Source: Citrobacter amalonaticus Y19 (lineage in GTDB: Bacteria > Pseudomonadota > Gammaproteobacteria > Enterobacterales > Enterobacteriaceae). From it: a stretch of 64,000 nucleotides of DNA. Below are positions 18,279-27,029 of this stretch, one piece after another. A model generated the notes under the pieces. The model saw nothing but the letters and a program-made list of their open reading frames with translations, was not told the DNA's origin and searched no databases. Location of the stretch: assembly GCF_000981805.1 (NCBI RefSeq), contig NZ_CP011132.1, forward strand, positions 4,898,001 to 4,962,000. The letters run 5' to 3'. Every line of letters starts with the position of its first letter. Position 1 is the stretch's first letter. The translations under genes were made by a program, and so were the position numbers.

Positions 18279-19693
18279 AGATTCAAGCCCAGTTTATGGC
18301 GTTCCCGGATGATTTCTGGTGGGGTAGCGCCTGGTCTGCAGAGCAAGCGGAAGGCCGCGGCAATACCGGTAAAGGCCGTACCCAGTGGGATATGTCATGG
18401 GACAAATACTCACACCGCTTTTATCAGGGAATTAATACCGATACCACGACCGATTTTTTCCATCGTTACATCGATGATATCCAGCTCATGAAGCAAACCG
18501 GTCATAATTCATTCCGCCTGTCGATATCGTGGGCACGATTGTTCCCGCAGGGCATCGGAGATATCTGCCAGGAAGCTGTAACATTTTACCGGGCAATGTT
18601 AAGTGAGATGATGGCAAACGGTATTAAACCCTTTGCCAACCTGTATCACTTCGATATGCCGGAAGCCATGATGTTGATGGGCGGCTGGGAAAGCCGCGCC
18701 GTGATGGATGCTTATGTTCATTTCTGCGACACCTGTTTCAGGGAGTTTGGCGATCTGGTCTACCACTGGTTTACCTTTAACGAACCCCTTGGTCCCGTGC
18801 TGGGCGGTTATATGGAAGATTTCCATTATCCAAACGTTATCGACTTTAAACGCGGTGTACAGGTTGGCTTTAACACAATTCTGGCCAGTGCTCTCGCCAT
18901 CAAAGCCTTTAAATGCCATCAGCTCAACAGCAAAATTGGCATTATTCTCAATCTCAGTCCGACTTACCCGCGAAGTGAAAATCCACTCGATGTGGAAGCG
19001 GCTGAATATGCTGATTTATTCTATAACCGCAGTTTTCTTGACCCGTCGATCAAAGGTTCGTTCCCGGGTAAGCTGGTCGAAACGCTACGAGAACACAATC
19101 TTCTGCCACTGTTTACCGAACAGGATCTGAACGATATTCGTGAAAACACCGTTCAGATCTTAGGCCTCAATTATTACGAACCTCGCCGGGTCAAGGCTCG
19201 TACCTCAGCAGTAAATCCCCGCTCTCCTTTTATGCCGGAATGGTATTTCGAAAGCTATGTCATGCCGGGCAGAAAATTTAACCCGCACAGGGGATGGGAA
19301 ATTTACGAACAGGGGATTTATGACCTGTGTATCGATATCCGTGACAATTACGGCAATATCGAAGCCTTTATCTCTGAAAATGGAATGGGTGTCGCCAATG
19401 AAGAACGATTCACCCATGCGGGCCAGGTTCAAGACGACTATCGCATAGGGTTCATACAGAACCATCTGGCGTATCTGCATCAGGCAATAGCCGATGGATG
19501 CAATATTAAAGGTTACCACCTGTGGACCTTTATTGACTGCTGGTCATGGCTTAACGCCTACAAAAACCGTTATGGGCTGGTCAGCCTCAATATCAACACG
19601 CAGCAACGTACCATCAAAAAGAGCGGCGAGTTCTATCAGGCACTGAGCCAGCAGAATGGATTCTTTTTTAACGGGTTGTATGTGGATTTTTGA
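18275..19693 (+). CDS. GH1 6-phospho-beta-glucosidase
   Basis: Glycoside hydrolase family 1, 472 residues, cytoplasmic. The acid/base glutamate is in TFNEP (Glu170) and the nucleophile in ISENG (Glu368); the fold start FPDDFWWGSAWSAEQAEG is typical. It cleaves the 6-phosphorylated disaccharide made by the PTS into a hexose-6-phosphate and a free hexose. The segment YHFDMPEAMMLMGGW departs from the usual BglA/AscB wording, so specificity may differ from plain cellobiose or arbutin. It overlaps the IIA gene by 4 bp. Confidence 0.93.
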   Translation: MKIQAQFMAFPDDFWWGSAWSAEQAEGRGNTGKGRTQWDMSWDKYSHRFYQGINTDTTTDFFHRYIDDIQLMKQTGHNSFRLSISWARLFPQGIGDICQEAVTFYRAMLSEMMANGIKPFANLYHFDMPEAMMLMGGWESRAVMDAYVHFCDTCFREFGDLVYHWFTFNEPLGPVLGGYMEDFHYPNVIDFKRGVQVGFNTILASALAIKAFKCHQLNSKIGIILNLSPTYPRSENPLDVEAAEYADLFYNRSFLDPSIKGSFPGKLVETLREHNLLPLFTEQDLNDIRENTVQILGLNYYEPRRVKARTSAVNPRSPFMPEWYFESYVMPGRKFNPHRGWEIYEQGIYDLCIDIRDNYGNIEAFISENGMGVANEERFTHAGQVQDDYRIGFIQNHLAYLHQAIADGCNIKGYHLWTFIDCWSWLNAYKNRYGLVSLNINTQQRTIKKSGEFYQALSQQNGFFFNGLYVDF

Positions 19694-19704
19694 GGTCATA
19701 AGCT

Positions 19705-21015
19705 ATGAAACTCCTTGATCAAGCTGTGAACATTGCCCAGCGAATAGGTGGGCAGGTGCACTTACGTTCATTACGTGATGCTTTTGCCACTCTGATGCCA
19801 TTTTTTGTGCTGGCAGGTCTGATGGTGTTGATGAACAACACACTTATCAAACCGGATGGTATTTTGTCGGGATTCATCAGTAATGCACATCTTTTACACT
19901 GGCAGCAGGTGGGCAATTCCATCGTCAATGGCTCGCTGAACTTCATTTCGGTCCTGATTGCTGGAGCGATTGCTTACCATCTTTGTCAGAATAAGGGGTA
20001 CGCCGATCCCATCGCTCCCGTTCTCCTTTCCATTGCTACCGTTGTGATTTTCATGCCAGAAAGCGTTCAGTTGACAGACACGCTGACACATAAAAGCGTC
20101 ACGGTAACGGGCGGGATATCTTTTGCTTCCACTGGCTCTGCCGGGATGTTCGTCGGGATTTTAACGGGGCTGGTCGTGACGTCACTCTTTATTCGTCTGG
20201 CCGGAGCAAAAAAACTCCAGGTAAATATCAGTGGCAGTGCTATTCCGCCTGCGGTTATGCGCTCATTCAATACTCTCATTCCCATCATGCTCACCATGAT
20301 TATCTTTGCACTGTTCTCCTTTGCGGTTCAAAGTCTCAGTGGGTTAGATGTTAACACCCTGATTGCCACGCTAATTCAAGAACCTCTGAAATCTGTCACG
20401 ACCAGTCTGCCAGGATTTCTGCTGATAACGACGATAGCGAATCTGTTTTTTTCAGTGGGTATTCATCAGGGCGTGATTTCCGGCGCTTTGCTGGATCCCT
20501 TCCTGCTTAACAACATGCAGGAGAACACGCTGGCGTTTGCACAACATCAGGATATTCCGAATATTATCTGTATGGCATTTAAAGACACGTTCGGTGTTAT
20601 GGGGGGATCCGGGAATACCATTGCGCTGTTGATTGCGATATACCTGTTCAGTCGCAAAGCTGATTATCGTGATATTGCCAAACTATCGACCGCTCCGTGT
20701 CTTTTTAATATCAGCGAGCCAATTATTTTTGGTCTGCCTATTGTGTTTAACCCAGCGTTAATTATTCCCTTCGTCCTGTCTCCGGTTATCAGCCTGACCA
20801 CGGCCTATTATGCGACGGCATGGGGATTGATTAACCACGTTACGGTACAGATCCCCTGGACCACACCGCCGGTTATTTCCGGTTTTCTGGCCACAGGTGG
20901 CGACTGGAGAGCATCGGTCCTTCAGGTTCTGCTGATTGCCGTCACTATTTGCATCTATCTTCCTTTCCTTAAATTTGCTGAGCGCGTCGCGCAGGCGCAG
21001 GTAACATTATCCTGA
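19705..21015 (+). CDS. PTS lactose/cellobiose-type EIIC permease
   Basis: 436 residues with about ten hydrophobic segments. The Lac-family EIIC signature FNISEPIIFGLPIVFNP (about residues 334-350) and the GIHQG loop are present. It translocates and phosphorylates the sugar together with the separately encoded IIB and IIA. It follows the glucosidase gene after 11 bp, in the same operon. Confidence 0.94.
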   Translation: MKLLDQAVNIAQRIGGQVHLRSLRDAFATLMPFFVLAGLMVLMNNTLIKPDGILSGFISNAHLLHWQQVGNSIVNGSLNFISVLIAGAIAYHLCQNKGYADPIAPVLLSIATVVIFMPESVQLTDTLTHKSVTVTGGISFASTGSAGMFVGILTGLVVTSLFIRLAGAKKLQVNISGSAIPPAVMRSFNTLIPIMLTMIIFALFSFAVQSLSGLDVNTLIATLIQEPLKSVTTSLPGFLLITTIANLFFSVGIHQGVISGALLDPFLLNNMQENTLAFAQHQDIPNIICMAFKDTFGVMGGSGNTIALLIAIYLFSRKADYRDIAKLSTAPCLFNISEPIIFGLPIVFNPALIIPFVLSPVISLTTAYYATAWGLINHVTVQIPWTTPPVISGFLATGGDWRASVLQVLLIAVTICIYLPFLKFAERVAQAQVTLS

Positions 21016-21025
21016 GGGTAAAATT

Positions 21026-21328
21026 ATGATTCACATTATGCTTGTTTGTAACGCCGGTATGTCGACCAGTATGCTGATGAATAAAATGATTGAGGCCGCG
21101 AAGCTTCAGGATGTTGACGCAGAAATATGGGCTATCCCTGACGCCAGACTGAATGAAGAGTGGAAAAAAGCGGATGTCATTCTGCTGGGGCCGCAGGTCA
21201 GTTATCTGAAGTCCCGGGTGGAGACGATCACGGCCGGGAATGTTCCTGTGGAAGCGATCCCGATGCTGGATTATGGCCGTATGAACGGTCCAGGGGTACT
21301 GACCATGGCGTTGCAGATGAAGCAATAA
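21026..21328 (+). CDS. PTS lactose/cellobiose-type EIIB
   Basis: 100 residues, starting MIHIMLVCNAGMSTSM. Cys8 in the CNAGMSTS loop is the phosphocysteine that hands phosphate to the sugar at IIC. It is last in the four-gene operon, 10 bp after IIC; a strong hairpin follows. In many cel/chb operons IIB comes first, so the order IIA-GH1-IIC-IIB is a slight variant. Confidence 0.94.
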   Translation: MIHIMLVCNAGMSTSMLMNKMIEAAKLQDVDAEIWAIPDARLNEEWKKADVILLGPQVSYLKSRVETITAGNVPVEAIPMLDYGRMNGPGVLTMALQMKQ

Positions 21329-21342
21329 CACCCGCCTCATCC

Positions 21343-21374
21343 AGCATGCAGGATACGCAGGTCTCCTGCATGCT
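21343..21374 (+). terminator. Hairpin after the PTS operon
   Basis: Perfect 11-bp stem AGCATGCAGGA/TCCTGCATGCT with a 10-nt loop, 15 bp after the IIB stop. The following CCTTCC is a weak U-tract, so it may be a poor intrinsic terminator or an mRNA 3' stabiliser. Confidence 0.65.
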
Positions 21375-21494
21375 CCTTCCATTCGTGTGGAGATTGCACC
21401 GGCACTTCGTCAGGCGTGAATTTGAGATTCCTCCGCTGGTTGCATCAGGTTGCGGTGACTAACGTAGAATCCGTCCCCTTTTGAGGCTGGTTTT

Positions 21495-21824
21495 ATGAAA
21501 CGCACCCCGACGCTCTTTTTATTCAGCCTGCTGTCGCTGGCGACCGTGCCGGCGCAGGCCGATATTATTGATGATGCCATCGGCAACATTCAGCAGGCGA
21601 TCAACGATGCCTATAAGCCTGACAGCGGGCGGGATTACGAGGATTCGCGTGATGACAGTTGGCAGAACGACATGAGCGACGATCGCCGCAGACAGTATGA
21701 CGACCGTCGCCGCCAGTTTGAGGACAGACGGCGTCAACTGGATGAACGCCAGCGCCAGCTCGATCGCGAGCGCCGCCAACTGGAAGATGAAGAGCGCCGA
21801 ATGGAAGAGGACTATGAGCGTTAA
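21495..21824 (+). CDS. yjdP: Small exported charged-repeat protein YjdP
   Basis: 109 residues, the same length as E. coli YjdP. A signal peptide (MKRTPTLFLFSLLSLATVPAQA) is followed by a short helical part and a long, highly charged coiled-coil-like tail built from DRRRQxDDRRRQ/ERRQLE units (about residues 65-108). Predicted periplasmic; function unknown. In E. coli it also lies beside phnP; here two extra genes intervene. Confidence 0.94.
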   Translation: MKRTPTLFLFSLLSLATVPAQADIIDDAIGNIQQAINDAYKPDSGRDYEDSRDDSWQNDMSDDRRRQYDDRRRQFEDRRRQLDERQRQLDRERRQLEDEERRMEEDYER

Positions 21825-21856
21825 CACAGCCGTGCACTGGCGTATTTTGGCTGAAT

Positions 21857-21874
21857 GGCCTTATCCATAAGGCC
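21857..21874. terminator. Short palindrome between yjdP and the phosphatase gene
   Basis: GGCCTTAT-CC-ATAAGGCC between convergent genes, about 30 bp from each stop. No good T-run follows on either strand, so terminator activity is only possible. Confidence 0.4.
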
Positions 21875-21901
21875 GGTTAACCCGTCTGATCGTGTGTGTA
21901 T

Positions 21902-22231
21902 TTAGCGGCTGACCCCTAACTTTTCCGGGACGATCTCTTCCAGTAGCTGTACCAGTGCTGGATCCATATAACGGTAATCATCCGGGATATCGAGTACGTG
22001 AAGGCGTTTGTTTTCGAGGATACGGTGATATTCCGCCATCAACCGATTCTTGTGTTTCTGCTCCATCACACAGATGACATCGGCCCAGCGCAGTAAGTCT
22101 TGAGAGACCGTTTTTTTTGCATTTCGGCTGGTGCCCGCGGAACGAACATTAAGCGTGGAATAACGGCGGAACACCTGTTCCGCCGTGGGGCTTCGCCATT
22201 GATTACGACTGCATATGAAAAGAACGTTCAT
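21902..22231 (-). CDS. Small low-molecular-weight tyrosine-phosphatase-like protein
   Basis: 109 residues from ATG 22231 (MNVLFICSRNQWRSPTAE). The N-terminal loop C-SRNQW-R is the CX5R phosphate-binding signature of LMW protein tyrosine phosphatases, followed by SPTAE as in that family. Members usually have about 140-160 residues; this one is shorter. The classical C-terminal DP acid motif is replaced by DIPDDYRYMDP. It could be a phosphatase or a degenerate relative such as an arsenate-reductase-like protein. It overlaps the upstream small gene by 29 bp, implying translational coupling. Confidence 0.8.
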   Translation of the reverse strand: MNVLFICSRNQWRSPTAEQVFRRYSTLNVRSAGTSRNAKKTVSQDLLRWADVICVMEQKHKNRLMAEYHRILENKRLHVLDIPDDYRYMDPALVQLLEEIVPEKLGVSR

Positions 22232-22454
22232 CGGCAAGCTGATACTCTTCCAGACCGCGTTTCGCTAACTGCCGGTTGGTGATACGTGGATACTCAATGC
22301 CCAATTGTGCGGCACGCAAGACTTTGTCAGAACGCGTGTAGAGCATCTTCCAGTTTTTTTCGCCACGAAAACGTAATTGCGCGGTGTGAACATCACGGGA
22401 CTTATTGCGTCGCTTTTGCGCAATACGCCAGTCCCGTTTACGGGGTATTTCCAT
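22203..22454 (-). CDS. Small basic protein coupled to the phosphatase-like gene
   Basis: 83 residues, rich in Arg and Lys (MEIPRKRDWRIAQKRRNKSRD...), with no membrane segment or signal peptide. I do not recognise a family. Its stop lies 29 bp inside the phosphatase-like gene, so the two are probably made together. The pair lies between yjdP and phnP, where E. coli has nothing. Confidence 0.65.
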   Translation of the reverse strand: MEIPRKRDWRIAQKRRNKSRDVHTAQLRFRGEKNWKMLYTRSDKVLRAAQLGIEYPRITNRQLAKRGLEEYQLADERSFHMQS

Positions 22455-22542
22455 TGTTTTATCTCTCTCAGATTGATCGGGTTCAGCAGCCGCGATAATA
22501 CGGAGAGAGCGAACGGTATGATTTTAGAGCATTTTCAGGACA

Positions 22543-23301
22543 TTAATCCACCACAATCTGCATCCCGTCATAGCCCGCTTCAAATCCGGCCGGGAGCGGG
22601 TTATCCATCAGCCAGACGTCGAACTGGTGGCTGATATGGGTGAGGATCACCTGCGGGCAGCGAATCACCTCATTGAGCGCCATCACCGTGGTTAAATCAC
22701 TGTGGTTGCGAGGGGGCTGGGGACGTGGCGGATGGCTACAGTCGATGACGATCGCCTGCGGCTGATTGTTGAGCAGAAAGGTGAGCGTTTTATCGGGCAG
22801 TCCGGCGGTGTCCGACAGCCACGCCACGCGGCTGTGCGCCGTCTCCAGCAGATAACCCAACGTCAGCTTTGAGTGATTCAGCGGCAGCGGTGTGACCTGT
22901 AATCCCTGTAACTCAAACACCACAAACGGCTCGACGGTGTGGCTAAAGTCCAGAATGCCGGGGTGCTTAAACAGATCGTCGCAACCCTGTTCGTCCGGCG
23001 GGCCGTACACCGGGATGGACGCCCCAACGCCCCAGCGCAGTGGAAACAATCCCTGTACGTGGTCCATGTGGTAGTGGGTGAGTAAAAACTGTCGAAAGCT
23101 GCCCGCCGGCCAGTCATCCATCAGGTGCGGTATGCCGGCATCCAGCAGTGTCACCGTATCGTTGAATTTGACCACGCCGCTACACGGGCGTCGGCGATAC
23201 TGTTCCTGCAAACGTGCGCGACGACAGGCGGCGCAGTCGCAGCCAAACGCCGGCACCCCTTGCGCGCCGCCCGTGCCGCTTAGTGTAATGGTCAAACTCA
23301 T
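22543..23301 (-). CDS. phnP: Phosphoribosyl 1,2-cyclic phosphodiesterase
   Basis: Metallo-beta-lactamase-fold enzyme, 252 residues, the E. coli length. It opens the 5-phosphoribosyl 1,2-cyclic phosphate made by C-P lyase to ribose 1,5-bisphosphate. The metal motif THYHMDH is present, along with a structural zinc site of clustered cysteines near the N-terminus (CDCAACRRARLQ). I chose ATG 23301 (MSLTITLSGTGGAQG); a longer frame to 23424 is not conserved. Last gene of phnCDEFGHIJKLMNOP. Confidence 0.97.
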   Translation of the reverse strand: MSLTITLSGTGGAQGVPAFGCDCAACRRARLQEQYRRRPCSGVVKFNDTVTLLDAGIPHLMDDWPAGSFRQFLLTHYHMDHVQGLFPLRWGVGASIPVYGPPDEQGCDDLFKHPGILDFSHTVEPFVVFELQGLQVTPLPLNHSKLTLGYLLETAHSRVAWLSDTAGLPDKTLTFLLNNQPQAIVIDCSHPPRPQPPRNHSDLTTVMALNEVIRCPQVILTHISHQFDVWLMDNPLPAGFEAGYDGMQIVVD

Positions 23302-23353
23302 CGTGACTCCCCTTGTCGTATCGTGCCGGATGGCGACGCGAGCACAACGTATC

Positions 23354-23788
23354 TCACAATACTTTCGTGAAACGAAAATGGCTCTGTTCGTAGCCTTCGC
23401 GCAGATAAAAACGGTGAGCGTCATGACGTTTCACGCTGGTGGAGAGTTCCGTCATCTCCGCTCCCGCCTCGCGGGCTTCCTGTTCCGCCCATGCCAGTAA
23501 CTGGCTGCCGATTTTTAGCCCCCGCGCCTGCGGCATCACCACCAGTTCCTGAATCTCGCCAATCCAGTTGGCGTGATGTAAATGATACTGCAAATGCAGG
23601 CCAATCAACCCAACCGCCTGACCGTCAAGCAGCGCCAGCTGATAGCGCAGTCGGGCATCCTGCAGGTTCGCGATGAACCCGGCGCGAAAGGCCGGGTAAT
23701 CAAACGTGGTTTGTTTCAGTTCGCAGATGAGCGCGTACACGGCCTCGGTGTCTTGCGCCGTGGCGCGACGAAGTTCACAGGCAGACAT
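23354..23788 (-). CDS. phnO: Aminoalkylphosphonate N-acetyltransferase
   Basis: GNAT-fold acetyltransferase, 144 residues, which acetylates aminoalkylphosphonates with acetyl-CoA. The acetyl-CoA site VVMPQARGLKIGSQLLAWAEQEA is clear, with a YLREGYEQSHFRF C-terminus. The start overlaps the end of phnN by 14 bp. A partial REP lies between it and phnP (about 23323-23342). Confidence 0.96.
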   Translation of the reverse strand: MSACELRRATAQDTEAVYALICELKQTTFDYPAFRAGFIANLQDARLRYQLALLDGQAVGLIGLHLQYHLHHANWIGEIQELVVMPQARGLKIGSQLLAWAEQEAREAGAEMTELSTSVKRHDAHRFYLREGYEQSHFRFTKVL

Positions 23789-24329
23789 GGCGTGGCTCCT
23801 TGCGTCCCATTAACGTTAGCAGTGTATCGACGGACTGGCGCAAACTGCCGTCGTTATTTAACGTATGGCAGTCAAACGGGGCATAGCGGGCGGCGCGTTC
23901 AAGACGGGCGGCGATCTCCGTTTCGCTTTCTCGTCCTCGCGCCTGTAAGCGCTGGCGTAAAATGGTGGGGGAGACCTGCAAACAGACCGGCAGCAGCGCC
24001 GTTCCGTAGCGCGCCTGCGCCTGTGGGAGGTGCGCGCGCGAGCCGTTGACCACGACGTCGAAGCCGCCGTTGAGCCAGAGATCGATCTCCACGCCGACAC
24101 CATAGTAAAAGCCGTTAGCATGCCAGCTTAGCGCCAGCAGGTTATGCCCGGCGCGGGTGAAAAACTCCTGTTCGCTCAGGGCAACATGATTCTCGTTCCC
24201 GGCGTTAGCCGCGCGGGTGATGTAACGATGCGCCACCAGCAGTTGCGCATGTTCCTGCTGACGGAGTGCCGTCAGCAAACTGTCCTTTCCGGAGCCGGAC
24301 GGCCCCATCAGCCAGATCAGTTTTCCCAT
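23775..24329 (-). CDS. phnN: Ribose 1,5-bisphosphate phosphokinase
   Basis: Guanylate-kinase-like enzyme, 184 residues, which makes PRPP from ribose 1,5-bisphosphate, closing the carbon route of phosphonate degradation. Walker A GPSGSGKDS lies at residues 10-18; the DVVVNGSRAHLPQA segment is typical. Two base pairs separate it from phnM. Confidence 0.97.
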   Translation of the reverse strand: MGKLIWLMGPSGSGKDSLLTALRQQEHAQLLVAHRYITRAANAGNENHVALSEQEFFTRAGHNLLALSWHANGFYYGVGVEIDLWLNGGFDVVVNGSRAHLPQAQARYGTALLPVCLQVSPTILRQRLQARGRESETEIAARLERAARYAPFDCHTLNNDGSLRQSVDTLLTLMGRKEPRHVCL

Positions 24330-24331
24330 AC

Positions 24332-25468
24332 TCAGAACACCCTCTTTCCCTGACGCCAGACGTGGTCGATGTGGACGTGATCGCCCTTGCGGTGCGCCAG
24401 TACCAGATCGGCGCGTTTACCTTCGGCGATCACCCCGCGATCGCTGAGACTGAGCGCCCGTGCCGGGTTGGCACTCACCAGGCGGATCGCCTGCGGCAGG
24501 GTAAAGCGGTTGGTCGCATCGTCCGCGACGCGAAACGCCGCATCCAGCAGGCTGGCAGGGTAGTAATCTGACGAGAGAATATCTAGCAGGCCCAACTCCG
24601 CCAGCGTATGCGCCGCGACGTTGCCGGAGTGAGAACCGCCGCGCACGATGTTCGGCGCGCCCATCAGCACGTTCATGCCGTGCTGGCGTGAGGCTTCTGC
24701 GGCTTCGAAGGTGGTGGGAAATTCGGCGATCACGCTGCCAAGCTGATGTGACTCAAGCACATGTCCGGGGGTGGCGTCATCGTGGCTTGCCAGCGCAATG
24801 TTGCGCTCGCGGCACAACTGCGCGATGGCGGTCCGGTTGGGCTGTGACCAGCGTTCGGCAAGCTGAAGCTGTTCCTCTTCGTAACGCGCCATCTGTTCAT
24901 CAGTCAGCGAATACTTGCCCTGATAATACTCACGGTACTTCTCGCGGTTGGCGAACTGGCGCTGGCCTGGCGAGTGATCCATCAGCGAAACCAGCGTGAC
25001 CGGTTCACGACCCACCAGTTTCTCAAACAGCGGTAACGTGGTGTGATGCGGCAGTTCGCAACGCAGATGCAGGCGGTGTTCGGCACGATTCACCCCACGC
25101 TTTTGCGTCTCCTCCACGGCGTTGATCATTTTCTCCAGGTTTTCCAGCCGATCGCCGCCGTCGCGGACATCGCCAATCGCTACCGCGTCCAGTACGGTGG
25201 TGATACCACTGGCGACCATCAGCGCGTCGTGGCTGCTCATCGCCGAATGTGCGGGCCAGTCCACCTTCGGGCGTGGGGTGAAAAATTTGTCGAGATTGTC
25301 AGTGTGAAGCTCAATCAGCCCCGGCAGCAGCCAGCCGCCTTCGCCGTCGAGCGCCTGTGGAAGACGGCTCTGACTTTGCGCAAACGCGCGAATCACACCA
25401 TCCTGCATTTCCAGCGATCCCTGCACCACTTCATCTTCCAGCACCAGCTTTACATTGTTGATAATCAT
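24332..25468 (-). CDS. phnM: RPnTP hydrolase PhnM
   Basis: Amidohydrolase-superfamily enzyme, 378 residues. It removes pyrophosphate from alpha-D-ribose 1-methylphosphonate 5-triphosphate before C-P cleavage. Metal-ligand motifs include LIELHTDNLDKFF near residue 50, HDDATPGHV in the middle and SSDYYPASL near residue 300. It overlaps phnL by 4 bp. Confidence 0.97.
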   Translation of the reverse strand: MIINNVKLVLEDEVVQGSLEMQDGVIRAFAQSQSRLPQALDGEGGWLLPGLIELHTDNLDKFFTPRPKVDWPAHSAMSSHDALMVASGITTVLDAVAIGDVRDGGDRLENLEKMINAVEETQKRGVNRAEHRLHLRCELPHHTTLPLFEKLVGREPVTLVSLMDHSPGQRQFANREKYREYYQGKYSLTDEQMARYEEEQLQLAERWSQPNRTAIAQLCRERNIALASHDDATPGHVLESHQLGSVIAEFPTTFEAAEASRQHGMNVLMGAPNIVRGGSHSGNVAAHTLAELGLLDILSSDYYPASLLDAAFRVADDATNRFTLPQAIRLVSANPARALSLSDRGVIAEGKRADLVLAHRKGDHVHIDHVWRQGKRVF

Positions 25469-26151
25469 GGTGTTGTTCCCATCAGGTGCAAACGATCCGC
25501 CACGCGGTCGCGCACTGTTTGATCGTGAAAAATGCCGACAATGGCCGCACCGCGCGCTTTTGCCTCTTCAATCAGCGCCACTACGGCGGCACTGTTTTTG
25601 GCATCCAGCGACGCGGTCGGTTCGTCGAGTAACAGAATCGGGTAATCGACGATGAAACCCCGCGCAATGTTGACGCGCTGTTGTTCACCGCCGGAAAAGG
25701 TTGACGGAGCGAGGTGCCACAGGCGTTCCGGCACGTTCAGACGGGTCAGCAGGTTTGCGGCTTTGGCGGCGCACTCTTCGCGCGGTACGCCGAGATCCAG
25801 CAGTGGCTGCATAACGACATCCAGCGTGCAGACGCGTGGGATCACCCGCAGAAACTGGCTCACCCAGCCGATCGTCGCGCGGCGCACTTCCAGCACTTTA
25901 CGCGCCGGAGCCTGCACCAGATCCACCCACTCGTCGCGATGGCGAATATGGATGTGCCCTTCGTCGGGCAGATAGTTGGCATACAGCGAACGCAGCAGCG
26001 TGGACTTCCCGCTGCCGGAGTGACCGTGCAGTACGACGCATTCCCCGTTTTTTACCTCCAGCGAGGCGTTTTGCAGCACCGGCAGGCGCACGCCGTTTTG
26101 CTGGTGGAGCACAAAGGTTTTACTGACGTTTTCAACGCGGATCGCGTTCAT
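25465..26151 (-). CDS. phnL: C-P lyase ABC-type protein PhnL
   Basis: ABC ATPase-like subunit, 228 residues. Walker A is GHSGSGKST, the signature STFSGGEQQRVNIARG and Walker B ILLLDEPTASLD. It has no permease partner and is a soluble component associated with the C-P lyase complex. I chose ATG 26151 (MNAIRVENVSKTF) by homology. A REP pair precedes it. Confidence 0.96.
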   Translation of the reverse strand: MNAIRVENVSKTFVLHQQNGVRLPVLQNASLEVKNGECVVLHGHSGSGKSTLLRSLYANYLPDEGHIHIRHRDEWVDLVQAPARKVLEVRRATIGWVSQFLRVIPRVCTLDVVMQPLLDLGVPREECAAKAANLLTRLNVPERLWHLAPSTFSGGEQQRVNIARGFIVDYPILLLDEPTASLDAKNSAAVVALIEEAKARGAAIVGIFHDQTVRDRVADRLHLMGTTP

Positions 26152-26182
26152 TTTTAGCCTCTTTAAGCATTTGTGCATTCAA

Positions 26183-26260
26183 TTGCCTGATGGCGCTTTG
26201 CTTATCAGGCCTACGAAATGTGTAGGCCGGATAAGACGCGTTAGCGTCGCCATCCGGCAA
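26183..26260. repeat. REP pair between phnK and phnL
   Basis: TTGCCTGATGGCGC...TTATCAGGCCTAC followed by the inverted GTAGGCCGGATAAGACGCG...CATCCGGCA inside the phn operon. It may set a lower level for the distal phnLMNOP genes. Confidence 0.92.
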
Positions 26261-26270
26261 AACAGCGACA

Positions 26271-27029
26271 TCAATTCTGTAAAACCGATGACACCAGCAA
26301 CTGGGTATACGGATGATGTGGATCGTCGAGCACGCGGTCGGTTAATCCACTTTCCACCACCTGACCCTGTTTCATCACCAGCAGACGATCCGCCAGCAGT
26401 CGCGCCACGCCTAAATCGTGGGTGACAATCACCACCGCCAGATCCAGTTCCACCACCAGGCCGCGCAGCAGGTCCAGTAGCTTCGCCTGTACGGAGACGT
26501 CCAGGCCGCCGGTCGGTTCATCCATAAACACCAGCTTCGGATGCGTGACGAGGTTGCGAGCGATTTGCAGACGTTGCTGCATACCGCCGGAAAAGGTGGT
26601 CGGTAGGTCGTCGATACGCGAGGCCGGAATTTCGACCTCCTCCAGCCAGCGCTGAGCCGTGGCGCGGATCTCACCGTAGTGGCGCGCACCGGTCGCCATC
26701 AGGCGTTCGCCGATATTGCCGCCCGCCGAGACCTGGCGGCGCAGGCCGTCCAGCGGGTGCTGATGCACCACGCCCCATTCGGTGCGCAGCAGGCGACGAC
26801 GGTCGGCCTCGCTCATGGCGTACAGCGAACGGTTCTGGTACTGAATCTCGCCCGACTGCGGCGTCAGGCGTGAAGAGATCGATTTCAGCAGGGTGGTTTT
26901 GCCGGAACCGGACTCCCCGACAATGCCCAGCACTTCACCAGGCCACAGGTCAAAAGAGACATCGCTGAAGCCTTTGCCCGGCGCGTAGAGATGGGTCAGG
27001 TGATTAACCGAAAGCAGCGGTTGCGTCAT
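26271..27029 (-). CDS. phnK: C-P lyase ABC-type protein PhnK
   Basis: ABC ATPase-like subunit, 252 residues. Walker A is GESGSGKTT, the signature TTFSGGMQQRLQIARN and Walker B LVFMDEPTGGLD. In the known structure PhnK docks on the PhnGHIJ core through PhnJ. The start overlaps the phnJ stop by 4 bp. Confidence 0.97.
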   Translation of the reverse strand: MTQPLLSVNHLTHLYAPGKGFSDVSFDLWPGEVLGIVGESGSGKTTLLKSISSRLTPQSGEIQYQNRSLYAMSEADRRRLLRTEWGVVHQHPLDGLRRQVSAGGNIGERLMATGARHYGEIRATAQRWLEEVEIPASRIDDLPTTFSGGMQQRLQIARNLVTHPKLVFMDEPTGGLDVSVQAKLLDLLRGLVVELDLAVVIVTHDLGVARLLADRLLVMKQGQVVESGLTDRVLDDPHHPYTQLLVSSVLQN

